A stretch of 64,000 nt of DNA from Methylosarcina fibrata AML-C10 (GTDB taxonomy: Bacteria; Pseudomonadota; Gammaproteobacteria; Methylococcales; Methylomonadaceae). A program made the position numbers and the translations under genes. The stretch lies in NCBI RefSeq assembly GCF_000372865.1, contig NZ_KB889965.1, positions 92,720 through 156,719 on the forward strand, read 5' to 3'. The notes beneath the pieces were generated by a model. The model did no database searches, was not told the origin of the DNA, and worked only from the letters and a program-made list of their open reading frames with translations. Positions 56,648 to 64,000 of this stretch are shown here, piece after piece (positions within the stretch are counted from its first letter, which is position 1; each line of letters begins with the position of its first letter).

Positions 56648-56657
56648 TATGATTGAC
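56643..56657. promoter_or_regulatory. MarR-type operator, copy 2, over the marR start codon
   Basis: GTCAATATGATTGAC is a second GTCAAT-N3-ATTGAC palindrome whose centre spans the ATG (56649) of the MarR gene. Its centre is 45 bp from copy 1. Binding would block both the divergent -35 and the start of the regulator's own gene. Confidence 0.75.
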
Positions 56658-57095
56658 CTAATTGATCTTTCATCGGAAAGAGAGCAGGAACTCAACGATG
56701 CATTGGAGGCTCTGCATTTTGCATTCCGCGCCGTAGTTGCCAGACCGGATGCCATGCTGGCGGAGCACGGGCTTTGCCGTGTCCATCACCGCATTCTGTA
56801 TTTTGTCGGCCGGAATCCCGGACTCGGCGTCAATGACCTTCTGGCAATTTTGAATGTCAGCAAACAATCGTTAAATGCTCCTTTACGGCAATTGCTGAAA
56901 CAAGGGTTGATTGAATCGGCGCCGGATACCAAGGATCGGCGCATTAAACGCTTACGCCTTACTGGAGACGGGGCGCGGATGGAAGATCTTTTGTCGGGGG
57001 ATCAGCGAGAACGCTTTGCGCGCGTATTTCGCCAAGTGGGTAACGAAAAGGAGGCTGCCTGGCGGGAGGTCATGCGCTTGCTGGCGGACGATTAA
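56649..57095 (+). CDS. MarR-family transcription regulator
   Basis: 148 residues from ATG 56649. A winged helix follows an N-terminal dimer helix: CRVHHRILYFVGRNPGLGVNDLLAILNVSKQSLNAPLRQLLKQGLIESAPDTKDRRIKRLRLTGDG, with the DxRxK wing. No Shine-Dalgarno precedes the ATG and a CATAAT box ends 6 bp upstream, so the message may be leaderless. The palindromes at 56598 and 56643 are its likely sites, giving autoregulation and control of the divergent SnoaL gene. The ligand is unknown. Confidence 0.88.
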   Translation: MIDLIDLSSEREQELNDALEALHFAFRAVVARPDAMLAEHGLCRVHHRILYFVGRNPGLGVNDLLAILNVSKQSLNAPLRQLLKQGLIESAPDTKDRRIKRLRLTGDGARMEDLLSGDQRERFARVFRQVGNEKEAAWREVMRLLADD

Positions 57096-57346
57096 AAATC
57101 GAAGGAGAAACCCGAAAGCCCGGTCCACGTGGTTTTACCGGGAAAAACAGCTCAAGAATTGCATCGTTATTTACGGAATGATTAAGTTAGAATAACCCGG
57201 ATAATCGATTAAAAACGGAAGGGACACTGGAGTGCCGTATTTACTCGGAGTCAGCCGGCATAAAATTGGCTATGCTTGTCGGGAAAGCCTGAACGGCTCA
57301 TCCTTTCATTGAAAAATAATAATAATTCAGTAGGGCTCTTGTTGAC

Positions 57347-57703
57347 ATGACCACCAGCGAAAAAAAATTTCATATTTCTGCCCGGATCAGTGAATACGCC
57401 ATACCGCCGTTAAAAGACATGCTGGTCTTGGGCAAAGACGCGCCGATCGGATGCATAGCGATGCGCAGGGCCATAGAACTGCTGATCAAAACGCCTTTTG
57501 AACATATCGAGCTCGAGGACGAAATCATTTCGGACGTCCTGGTGCGCCAGAGTATATTGCGGCGCGTTTCCAGAGAAAGGCTGGTCGATTTTGTCATCAC
57601 TCAATTGAAACCTCTGATGGGCTCGGATGAAGTCCTGCAGGCGGAAGTCGACATCAACGTTTTTTTGTCCGCGGGGATTGCTAGTGAAGCCATTGACCGT
57701 TAA
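57347..57703 (+). CDS. Small protein of unknown function upstream of a GGDEF-EAL gene
   Basis: 118 residues, soluble, acidic toward the middle (HIELEDEIISDVLVRQSILRRVSRERLVDFVITQLKPL). No family is recognised and no signal or membrane span is seen. Its end overlaps the predicted GTG start of the next gene by 20 bp, so the two are probably translationally coupled. It may be a regulator or partner of the c-di-GMP enzyme, which is inference from position. A weak AGGG lies 12 bp before ATG. Confidence 0.65.
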   Translation: MTTSEKKFHISARISEYAIPPLKDMLVLGKDAPIGCIAMRRAIELLIKTPFEHIELEDEIISDVLVRQSILRRVSRERLVDFVITQLKPLMGSDEVLQAEVDINVFLSAGIASEAIDR

Positions 57704-59960
57704 AGACTGTCTTTGTGCCGGCGTCTCGCGCGTGCTGGAAGAAGATCGACCGCGCCCCGGAGAAGCCAGAACTTTCTTCGCGGTATTCCGGGAATCGACA
57801 GACAACGGGATTTTCTGCGGTCTGGCGACCGAACGCGATATCGTTCAACATCCCGACTGGATTTTCGCAGATCTTGTCGAACATAGGGAGTCGATGTCCA
57901 TTGCGCCGAGCATTGACGTGCACAATGCCTTAAAAATCATGGATCAACTGGGGCTGGACGCCGTTCCCGTACTCGATGAGCAACACTACATCGGCGTGGT
58001 GACTCGCCAGAGCATGCTGGAAAAATTGCTGAAACGGGAACAGCTTTTATTGCAGGAAACCCGAAGGCTAAAAGATCAACTGGCCAGTGAACATGAACTG
58101 ATCGTAGGCTGGGCGAAAAAACTGGAAGAATTGCATGACGCTTCACGCAATCTGCTGAGTGTGCTGGCGCATACTTCAGTCCAGAAAGACGTGCTGCAAT
58201 CCGGCATAGAAGCGCTGGCCAAGCTGCTCGAAGCGCGTTACGGCGCCATCGGCATACTCGCTGAATCGGGTCAGCTCAAGCATTTTATCCATACCGGCCT
58301 CAGTGAAAGGCAGGTGCAGGACATCGGCCGTTTTCCGGAAGGGAAAGGCTTGCTGGGCGTCGTGATACAGGACAACGTGTCCTTGAGAATCGAAAATATT
58401 TCGAAAGACCCGCGCAGCGTCGGTTTTCCTCCCAACCATCCGCCCATGAAATCATTCCTTGCGGTGCCCATTTCCCATAACGGCAAAGTGTACGGGCGCA
58501 TCTATTTATGCGACAAGAAAGGAGGCGAATCCTTCAGTCACGGCGACGAAGAGCTGGCTTTAAGTTTTTCGAATTCCCTGTCGCTGGTATTGGATAATGC
58601 CCATGAAATGGCGGAAGTCAAACGGGCTAGAAAACGCCTGCATTACATGGCTCATTTCGACTTTCTGACCGGACTTCCGAACAGAGCCTTGCTCAATGAT
58701 CGAATCGAACAGGCGGTTGCTCATGCGCAACGGAGCGGAGACATGGTCGGCATCCTGTTTATTGACATGGACAATTTCAAACTGGTCAACGACAGTATCG
58801 GCCACGCGCTCGGCGATATTCTTCTGAAAAAAGTTGCGCACCGGATATCGCATTCGATACGCGAGGAAGATACCGTCGCTCGCCTGGGCGGTGATGAGTT
58901 TGTCGTGATGCTGCCCGCCATTTCCGAAACTCAGGACGCCGCCAAGGTGGCCAGTAAAATTCTGGAGTCGCTGAAACAGCCTTTGGAAATTCAGCAGCAT
59001 CGAGTATTTGTCAGCGTCAGCATCGGAATCAGCATTTATCCCAACACCTCCAGAAACATCGAAGCTCTGTTGGCGGATGCCGATAGCGCCATGTATCACG
59101 CCAAAAAATTGGGGAAAAGCAATTATCAATTCCACACTCAGGACCTGACTCTGTCTGCGCAGAGTTATATAAAGCTTGAAAAACATTTGCGGCAAGCATT
59201 GGAAAAAAACGAGTTTACGCTCCACTATCAGCCCCAAATAGATATTAAAACAGGACTGATTATCGGCGTGGAAGCGTTGCTCCGCTGGTTCAACCCCGAG
59301 TTGGGTGAAGTGTCTCCGAACGATTTTATTCCGATAGCGGAAGAAACCGGCTTTATTGTGCCGATCGGTGTCTGGGTGTTGAATACGGCTTGCGCGCAAG
59401 TGAGATACTGGCAGCAAAGCGGCTATTCGCTGCGGCTGGCGGTCAATCTGTCGAGCCGCCAGTTCTGCCAGACGCATTATCAACACTATCACCGGCCTCC
59501 GTTACTGGACGCCGTATTGAATGCTTTGGAAGAAACCGGTTTACCGCCCGGTCTGCTTGAATTGGAGATTACGGAAGGAACGCTGATGCAGCACGTCGAT
59601 ACCGCTCTGGAGATTCTGAATTCCTTGAAAAGCAGAGGCGTGCGTTTGTCCCTGGATGATTTTGGCACCGGCTATTCGTCGCTCAGCTATCTTAAGCGTT
59701 TTCCTATCGATGCCCTGAAAATCGATAAATCGTTCGTTCGCGACATTACCGTCGACTCCAGCGATAAGGCGATTGTTTCCGCAATTACTTTAATGGCGCA
59801 GCAACTTAAACTCGAAGTGGTCGCAGAAGGCGTGGAGAGCCGGGAACAATTGGAGTTTTTACGCGAGCTGCGCTGTGACTACGTTCAAGGATATTATTTC
59901 AGCAAGCCGCTGCCGGCGGAAGAAGTTGCCGTTTTGTTGCGGAAAGGATGCGCGCCATAA
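57684..59960 (+). CDS. CBS-GAF-GGDEF-EAL c-di-GMP protein
   Basis: 758 residues from GTG 57684 (upstream open frame to 57627 lies inside the previous gene). CBS pair about 1-115 (KIMDQLGLDAVPVLDEQHYIGVVT), GAF about 155-305 (YGAIGILAESGQLKHFIHTGLS, FLAVPISHNGKVYGRIYL), GGDEF about 325-490 with GGDEF at 402-406 and an RxxD five residues before it, and EAL about 505-750 with EALLRW, SLDDFGTGYSSLSYLKRFP and LKIDKSFV. All catalytic motifs look intact, so both synthesis and breakdown are possible. CBS may sense adenine nucleotide. Soluble. Confidence 0.93.
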   Translation: MKPLTVKDCLCAGVSRVLEEDRPRPGEARTFFAVFRESTDNGIFCGLATERDIVQHPDWIFADLVEHRESMSIAPSIDVHNALKIMDQLGLDAVPVLDEQHYIGVVTRQSMLEKLLKREQLLLQETRRLKDQLASEHELIVGWAKKLEELHDASRNLLSVLAHTSVQKDVLQSGIEALAKLLEARYGAIGILAESGQLKHFIHTGLSERQVQDIGRFPEGKGLLGVVIQDNVSLRIENISKDPRSVGFPPNHPPMKSFLAVPISHNGKVYGRIYLCDKKGGESFSHGDEELALSFSNSLSLVLDNAHEMAEVKRARKRLHYMAHFDFLTGLPNRALLNDRIEQAVAHAQRSGDMVGILFIDMDNFKLVNDSIGHALGDILLKKVAHRISHSIREEDTVARLGGDEFVVMLPAISETQDAAKVASKILESLKQPLEIQQHRVFVSVSIGISIYPNTSRNIEALLADADSAMYHAKKLGKSNYQFHTQDLTLSAQSYIKLEKHLRQALEKNEFTLHYQPQIDIKTGLIIGVEALLRWFNPELGEVSPNDFIPIAEETGFIVPIGVWVLNTACAQVRYWQQSGYSLRLAVNLSSRQFCQTHYQHYHRPPLLDAVLNALEETGLPPGLLELEITEGTLMQHVDTALEILNSLKSRGVRLSLDDFGTGYSSLSYLKRFPIDALKIDKSFVRDITVDSSDKAIVSAITLMAQQLKLEVVAEGVESREQLEFLRELRCDYVQGYYFSKPLPAEEVAVLLRKGCAP

Positions 59961-60191
59961 TAGCCCTCGGGTTGTATATTTTTCTGCCTGTCCTATCGGT
60001 TTTCGGCGACGAGAACCGCCTTTTGCATTAACCGATCCGTAAAAATAAGCCGGCCGGCCAAACCTTGCCAGACGGACGGCGGTGTTTGGAAATTCCCGAT
60101 GAAAGCCGTTCAAGAGGACTGAACTAAAAAAAACAAGGCTTATCTATCAAATAATAGTCCGTCAAATATCTGACCGATAGGAGGCAAGGCA

Positions 60192-61577
60192 ATGAAAGAG
60201 CCTTTACTTGGTATGTTGATGGCAGGGATGGCATTTTTCGGTTTGAGCGCAACGGCCGCGGCGAAAGAGCTTCCTTCCAGTTACCTCCCGGTGGTGATTA
60301 AGGAAGAATTCGGCACGACCCTCGACCGCATGAAGGCAAAGAAGCCCGAATTGATGCAGAAGCAGAAGGCATTGCTCGAAGAACGCTACGATATGAGCAA
60401 TCGGGCGGCGCAGGACGTTGCCATGGCACGGGGAAAACCGATCCAGCAAGGCGTTCGGGTCAAGCTGCCGGACGGAATGACCTGGGAAAAACTTTCCGGG
60501 ATGACGGACGAAGAGATCAAGACTCAGGATCTCTGGCCCAAAGGTTTTTTCCCTTTGCCGCATCCGAAGCACTTCGAAGGCGGCATGATCTTTCCGGAAT
60601 TTCACATCAAGGAAATCAAGAAACAGGAAGGCCGCGACCTGACGCGTTTCGACATTGACTTCGACCTTCCCGATCACTTGCTGCCGGAGTTTCCGCCGCC
60701 CATTTTTCTGACGACCCGTCCGGATCTCGGCGACGTTTCGCAGGGAAAGCTCGTGACCATCATGAATTATTACGAGCTGTTCAACGGCATTTTGAATCCC
60801 AAGCAACTGGAAGGGCTTCGGCTCCTGCTGACGGCATTTCCACAGCAGCAGTTCAATCTGACCGAAGACCGGCGCAGCGAGGCACCGAGCCGGGGCGTGT
60901 CGTGCTTCGATTGCCACGTCAACGGCCACACCAACGCCGCCACCCATCTGGTCGGCGACATCCGGCCGCAGGAGTTCCGGCATCGCCTCGATACGCCGAG
61001 CCTTCGGGGCGTACATATCCAGCGCTTGTTCGGCTCGCAGCGCGCCCTCAGAAGCATCGAGGATTTCACCGAATTCGAACAGCGCGCGGCCTATTTCGAC
61101 GGCGATCCGGTGATTGCGACGAAAAAAGGCGTCAACGTTCTGGAGCGGGGCAGCCAGGTGCATTTCATGGCCGAGTTCCAGGAACTGATGGACTTTCCGC
61201 CGGCTCCCAAGCTCAACGTTCTGGGCAGGCTCGATCCCGCCAAAGCCACCGAGGCCGAGTTGCGCGGACAGGACGTCTTCTTCGGCAAGGGCCAGTGTTC
61301 GGTCTGTCACGCTCCGCCGTACTATACCGATAATCTGATGCACAATCTGCGCACCGAGCGCTTCTATAAGCCGCGCCTGATCAACGGCCGGTTTGCCGCC
61401 GCCGACGGCCCGATCAAAACCTTTCCGTTGCGCGGGATTAAAGATTCACCGCCCTATCTGCACGACGGGCGTCTCCTGACGCTGGAAGACACGGTCGAAT
61501 TTTTCAATCTGGTCCTGGGCACCCGTCTCAGCAAGCAAGAGAAAGAAGATCTGGTGGCCTTCATGTACCGGCTTTGA
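60192..61577 (+). CDS. Di-heme cytochrome c of the MauG/cytochrome c peroxidase type
   Basis: 461 residues with a signal peptide (MLMAGMAFFGLSATAAA) and two CxxCH heme sites, CFDCH at 238-242 and CSVCH at 369-373. The C-terminal SPPYLHDGRLLTLEDTVEFFNLVLG is the end signature of the di-heme peroxidase family. The first 180 residues are a long extension not typical of simple CcpA. It would sit in the periplasm and reduce peroxide or oxidise an unknown partner. A TAGGAGG box (about 60177-60183) precedes ATG 60192. No partner gene is evident. Confidence 0.85.
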   Translation: MKEPLLGMLMAGMAFFGLSATAAAKELPSSYLPVVIKEEFGTTLDRMKAKKPELMQKQKALLEERYDMSNRAAQDVAMARGKPIQQGVRVKLPDGMTWEKLSGMTDEEIKTQDLWPKGFFPLPHPKHFEGGMIFPEFHIKEIKKQEGRDLTRFDIDFDLPDHLLPEFPPPIFLTTRPDLGDVSQGKLVTIMNYYELFNGILNPKQLEGLRLLLTAFPQQQFNLTEDRRSEAPSRGVSCFDCHVNGHTNAATHLVGDIRPQEFRHRLDTPSLRGVHIQRLFGSQRALRSIEDFTEFEQRAAYFDGDPVIATKKGVNVLERGSQVHFMAEFQELMDFPPAPKLNVLGRLDPAKATEAELRGQDVFFGKGQCSVCHAPPYYTDNLMHNLRTERFYKPRLINGRFAAADGPIKTFPLRGIKDSPPYLHDGRLLTLEDTVEFFNLVLGTRLSKQEKEDLVAFMYRL

Positions 61578-61639
61578 TTCGGGATCGTCCTTGTTTCGGC
61601 TTATATTCAGATCATCATAGAATTTTCCGGAGGTGAATA

Positions 61640-62080
61640 ATGGAAACAGCAGACAGAGTCCGTGCGAATACTCAGGAAAGAATTAACCGCCGAATTGACC
61701 GCGAAATAGAGGAATGCGTGCGGGAATACGCTCAAAAAAGTCCCGAGGAGATTGCCCTTCGCATCGGTGAACTCGACCGTGAATGGGACATAGAACGCGT
61801 ACTCGAAACCAACGCTTCGGCGCTTGCGTTTACCGGCCTTGTGCTGGGCGTGACTCGGAACAAGCGATGGCTGTGGCTGCCGAGCATCGTTTTGCCGTTT
61901 CTATTTCAACACGCGGTTCAGGGTTGGTGTCCTCCGGTTCCGCTGCTGCGCCGGCTGGGCGTGCGCACCCGCCAGGAGATCGACCGGGAGAAATACGCTC
62001 TGAAAGTCTTGCGCGGCGATTTCAGCCAGCCCGAATCGTTGCCGCGTCCGGAGGCGGCGTTACAGTCGGTCAGGGCTTGA
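61640..62080 (+). CDS. YgaP-like transmembrane protein (DUF2892)
   Basis: 146 residues. A helical, charged N-terminus (DRVRANTQERINRRIDREIEECV) is followed by one or two hydrophobic spans, ALAFTGLVLGV and WLWLPSIVLPFLFQHAV, then GWCPPVPLLRRLGVRTRQEIDREKYALKVLRGDF, a conserved tail of this family. A GGAGG Shine-Dalgarno lies 6 bp before ATG 61640. The family is often next to rhodanese or redox genes; here it follows the di-heme cytochrome by 62 bp. Function unknown. Confidence 0.75.
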   Translation: METADRVRANTQERINRRIDREIEECVREYAQKSPEEIALRIGELDREWDIERVLETNASALAFTGLVLGVTRNKRWLWLPSIVLPFLFQHAVQGWCPPVPLLRRLGVRTRQEIDREKYALKVLRGDFSQPESLPRPEAALQSVRA

Positions 62081-62113
62081 AAGCCGGTGTAGCGAAGAGC
62101 CTGGGGTCCGGCC

Positions 62114-63460
62114 TTACCGCCTTTTCCGGCGGCGCCAGATGAAAAATCCGGTAAAAGCCAGCGATAAAGGCAAAACGATCAAAAAACCGAAACCGATCAC
62201 GGCCACCGAAGTTTGAGTCAGGTACAGGGTTTTATCGGAAGCGACTTTGGCCGGAATGTCGATGAAGCGGTCGTCATGAACCAGCCAGTTGATCATTCTA
62301 AGGCCCAGATCCAGATTGCCGACGTTGCCGAGATAGGCATTGGCCAGAAAGTCGCCGTCGCCGACGACTACGACGCGCTGCTCCGTTTCGGCATGCAACT
62401 GACGGGTCAGGGCGAAAGCGAAGGGAATGGGCCCCGGCTTTTCCTGGCGATCGGGTTCGAAACTGATTTTTCCGGTCAAAGGCCCTGTTTCGGTCCATGA
62501 CTTCGGGCCGGTGCCGAGCAAGGGCACCGCGAGGAATTCGGTTTCTTCCCCGCTCTCGAAACCGGCCGCGGCCGGAAACAGACTGAGCAGTTGCAGGCCG
62601 CGGGTCAGCGGATGCTCCGCGTATTCCGAGGCGACGAGGAAGGCCGGATCGTTGATTTTATACAGATTGGCGGCCGCATCGACCAGGGTTCCCGGAAGCT
62701 GCTTCAGCCCCAGATCGTGCAGCAGGAATTCCAGCCGGAAATTGTCCGGATCGGACAATATCAGCAGGTTGCCACCGCGCTGCAGATAATGTTTGACGAT
62801 ATCCATTTCGCCGGGCAGGAACGGTATGGACGGCGCGGACAGAACCAGCAGCGACGAGTTGTCGGGAATGGCCGGAATCGCCGCCAGATTGAGCGTTTGC
62901 GCGCTGATTTTACGCCGGCTCAACCCTTTGCCGAACTGGCCGTAATCGAAGTTGGCCTGACCGTCGGGAGATCGTTCGCCGTGACCGCTCAGAAAAGTAA
63001 CCCACCGGTCTTCGGCCTTGGCCAGTTGCAACAACGCGTTGGTCAGTGAAGACTCGTCGATGAAGCTCAATTTTTCCGTGCGTCCCTGATATTCGACCAG
63101 CACAAGGCCTTCCTTGCCGATGTTCAATTCGCGGGTTTGCTCGGGCTGGGTGTCGGGATCGATGAAACTCAGAGTGACGTCCTTTTTGTGCCGGCTGTAG
63201 CGTCCTACCAACTGGGCCATTTGCAGACGAAGGGGCAGTCCTTTCTGAAGATAGGCCGTGACATGGACCGAACCGGGCAGGGCGGCCAGCAGTTTTTGCG
63301 AAGCGGGCGACAGCGTATTGCTTGCGTTTCGGGTCACGTCGGTCTGCCAGGGATAAAGGGTGCTTAACCAGGCGGTTCCGCCCAAAAGGCACAGTATCGC
63401 CAGCGTGACGAGATAATTCTTTAAGCGAAGCCGTTGATGCAGATGCCGGGTGATTCTCAT
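62114..63460 (-). CDS. GldG-type ABC transporter auxiliary protein
   Basis: 448 residues. N-terminal membrane span (LKNYLVTLAILCLLGGTAWL), a large extracytoplasmic domain with DVTRNASNTLSPASQKLLAAL, and a C-terminal span (TSVAVIGFGFLIVLPLSLAF) ending in RRRKRR. The domain is that of ABC_transp_aux/GldG, with SLLVLSAPSIPFLPGEMDIVKHYLQRGGNLLILSDPD as its hallmark. GldG works with an ABC-2 permease in lipoprotein or motility-related export in other phyla. The start overlaps the preceding permease gene by 4 bp. Substrate unknown in this group. Confidence 0.85.
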   Translation of the reverse strand: MRITRHLHQRLRLKNYLVTLAILCLLGGTAWLSTLYPWQTDVTRNASNTLSPASQKLLAALPGSVHVTAYLQKGLPLRLQMAQLVGRYSRHKKDVTLSFIDPDTQPEQTRELNIGKEGLVLVEYQGRTEKLSFIDESSLTNALLQLAKAEDRWVTFLSGHGERSPDGQANFDYGQFGKGLSRRKISAQTLNLAAIPAIPDNSSLLVLSAPSIPFLPGEMDIVKHYLQRGGNLLILSDPDNFRLEFLLHDLGLKQLPGTLVDAAANLYKINDPAFLVASEYAEHPLTRGLQLLSLFPAAAGFESGEETEFLAVPLLGTGPKSWTETGPLTGKISFEPDRQEKPGPIPFAFALTRQLHAETEQRVVVVGDGDFLANAYLGNVGNLDLGLRMINWLVHDDRFIDIPAKVASDKTLYLTQTSVAVIGFGFLIVLPLSLAFTGFFIWRRRKRR

Positions 63461-64000
63461 TTTTGCAATCGGTCGTTGTCGAGCCGGCGGATGCTCAGGA
63501 CGAGAAAGGCCAGAATGAACAGCAGGAAATAACCGATATCGACCGAACTGATCAGACCGCTTTGAATGTTCTGGAAATGCCTGAGAATCGACAAGTATTC
63601 GAACAGACCTCCGGTTTGATCCTTCATGCCCGCCGACCAGTCCAGGATCCAGAGCATCAGGAGGAGGCCGAATCCGGCCAGGGCAGCCACCGTCGGATGG
63701 CTGGCGATGCCGGACATGAACAGGCCGGCCGCGGTGAAGGCAAGGACCAGCAGCGACAAGGCGAGTACATTGGCGAAAAACTTGCCGAAATCGAGTTCCC
63801 CCCCGATCAGCAGCGACAACGGCATCGCCGCGGTCAGGGCGACGAGGATGAGCTGCAGACCGAGGCAGCCGAGATACTTGCCGAGTACGATGTCGGCATT
63901 GTCGACCGGAGCGCTCAAGAGCAACGTCAGCGTTTTGTTGCGCCGTTCTTCACAAATCAGGCGCATCGTCAGCAAAGGCGTCGTCAGCAGCAAGACGATG
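63457..64000 (-). CDS. GldF-type ABC-2 permease (5' end outside window)
   Basis: About 180 C-terminal residues visible; the frame runs off the right edge. TTPLLTMRLICEERRNKTLTLLLSAPVDNADIVLGKYLG is the ABC-2 membrane protein motif, followed by four to five spans and an end LVLSIRRLDNDRLQK. It overlaps the GldG-type gene by 4 bp, so they are one operon, with the ATPase presumably further upstream outside the window. The substrate is unknown. Confidence 0.82.
   Translation of the reverse strand, partial: IVLLLTTPLLTMRLICEERRNKTLTLLLSAPVDNADIVLGKYLGCLGLQLILVALTAAMPLSLLIGGELDFGKFFANVLALSLLVLAFTAAGLFMSGIASHPTVAALAGFGLLLMLWILDWSAGMKDQTGGLFEYLSILRHFQNIQSGLISSVDIGYFLLFILAFLVLSIRRLDNDRLQK

Overview
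The window looks like a piece of a gammaproteobacterial chromosome. It has moderate GC, with one clearly AT-rich patch near 16.0-17.6 kb. The supporting genes are GlnS, a complete Na+-translocating NADH:quinone reductase with the maturation factor NqrM, KDO transferase WaaA, exonuclease I, a YcbB/YcbK peptidoglycan pair and an ABC-exported polysaccharide locus. The gene style resembles Methylococcales-type methanotrophs, but no methane-oxidation gene is present, so that narrower placement is only an impression. No rRNA, tRNA, CRISPR array, transposase or prophage gene was recognised.

Layout. (1) 1-19.1 kb is a surface-polysaccharide locus, mostly on the minus strand. It holds eight glycosyltransferase-type genes (one cut by the left edge, one on the plus strand), three SAM methyltransferases, a DegT-type sugar aminotransferase with a cupin partner, a polysaccharide pyruvyl transferase, and the Wzt/Wzm export ABC transporter. 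A PilZ protein, a response regulator lacking its phosphoacceptor Asp, and a UbiH-type hydroxylase sit inside its left part. Three inverted-repeat elements lie in its gaps. (2) 19.3-25.8 kb holds glnS and a two-gene signalling operon, an HDOD-GAF histidine kinase followed by a Rec-PAS-PAS-GGDEF-EAL regulator. (3) 26.4-40.3 kb holds an HTTM/DCC fusion membrane protein, a very small lipoprotein with its own promoter and terminator, a QEGLA-type metallopeptidase, an SLC13-type permease, the YcbK/YcbB cell-wall pair, an MBL/beta-CASP nuclease, a giant MscS-type channel and a flavin reductase. (4) 40.6-47.8 kb is nqrABCDEF, a DUF2845 gene and nqrM. (5) 47.8-56 kb holds a CBS protein, sbcB, a Trp/Tyr-rich DUF6600 protein, type II NADH dehydrogenase, a YcxB-like protein, dnaQ and waaA. 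(6) 56.2-64 kb holds a SnoaL-like gene and a divergent MarR gene with a twin palindromic operator, a CBS-GAF-GGDEF-EAL protein behind an unknown small gene, a di-heme cytochrome, a YgaP-like membrane protein and a GldG/GldF-type ABC system cut by the right edge.

How it fits together. Surface carbohydrate is built on the cytoplasmic side by the glycosyltransferases, decorated by amino, methyl and pyruvyl groups, and exported by Wzm/Wzt. Several c-di-GMP proteins (PilZ, two GGDEF-EAL proteins and a kinase) suggest surface or biofilm control. Two alternative NADH:quinone entry points, Na+-NQR and NDH-2, are encoded within 13 kb. I see no single new defence or biosynthetic system. The most distinctive signals are the mosaic wzt, the mobile repeat that supplies a ribosome-binding site, the N-for-D receiver, the twin MarR operator and the tiny lipoprotein gene.
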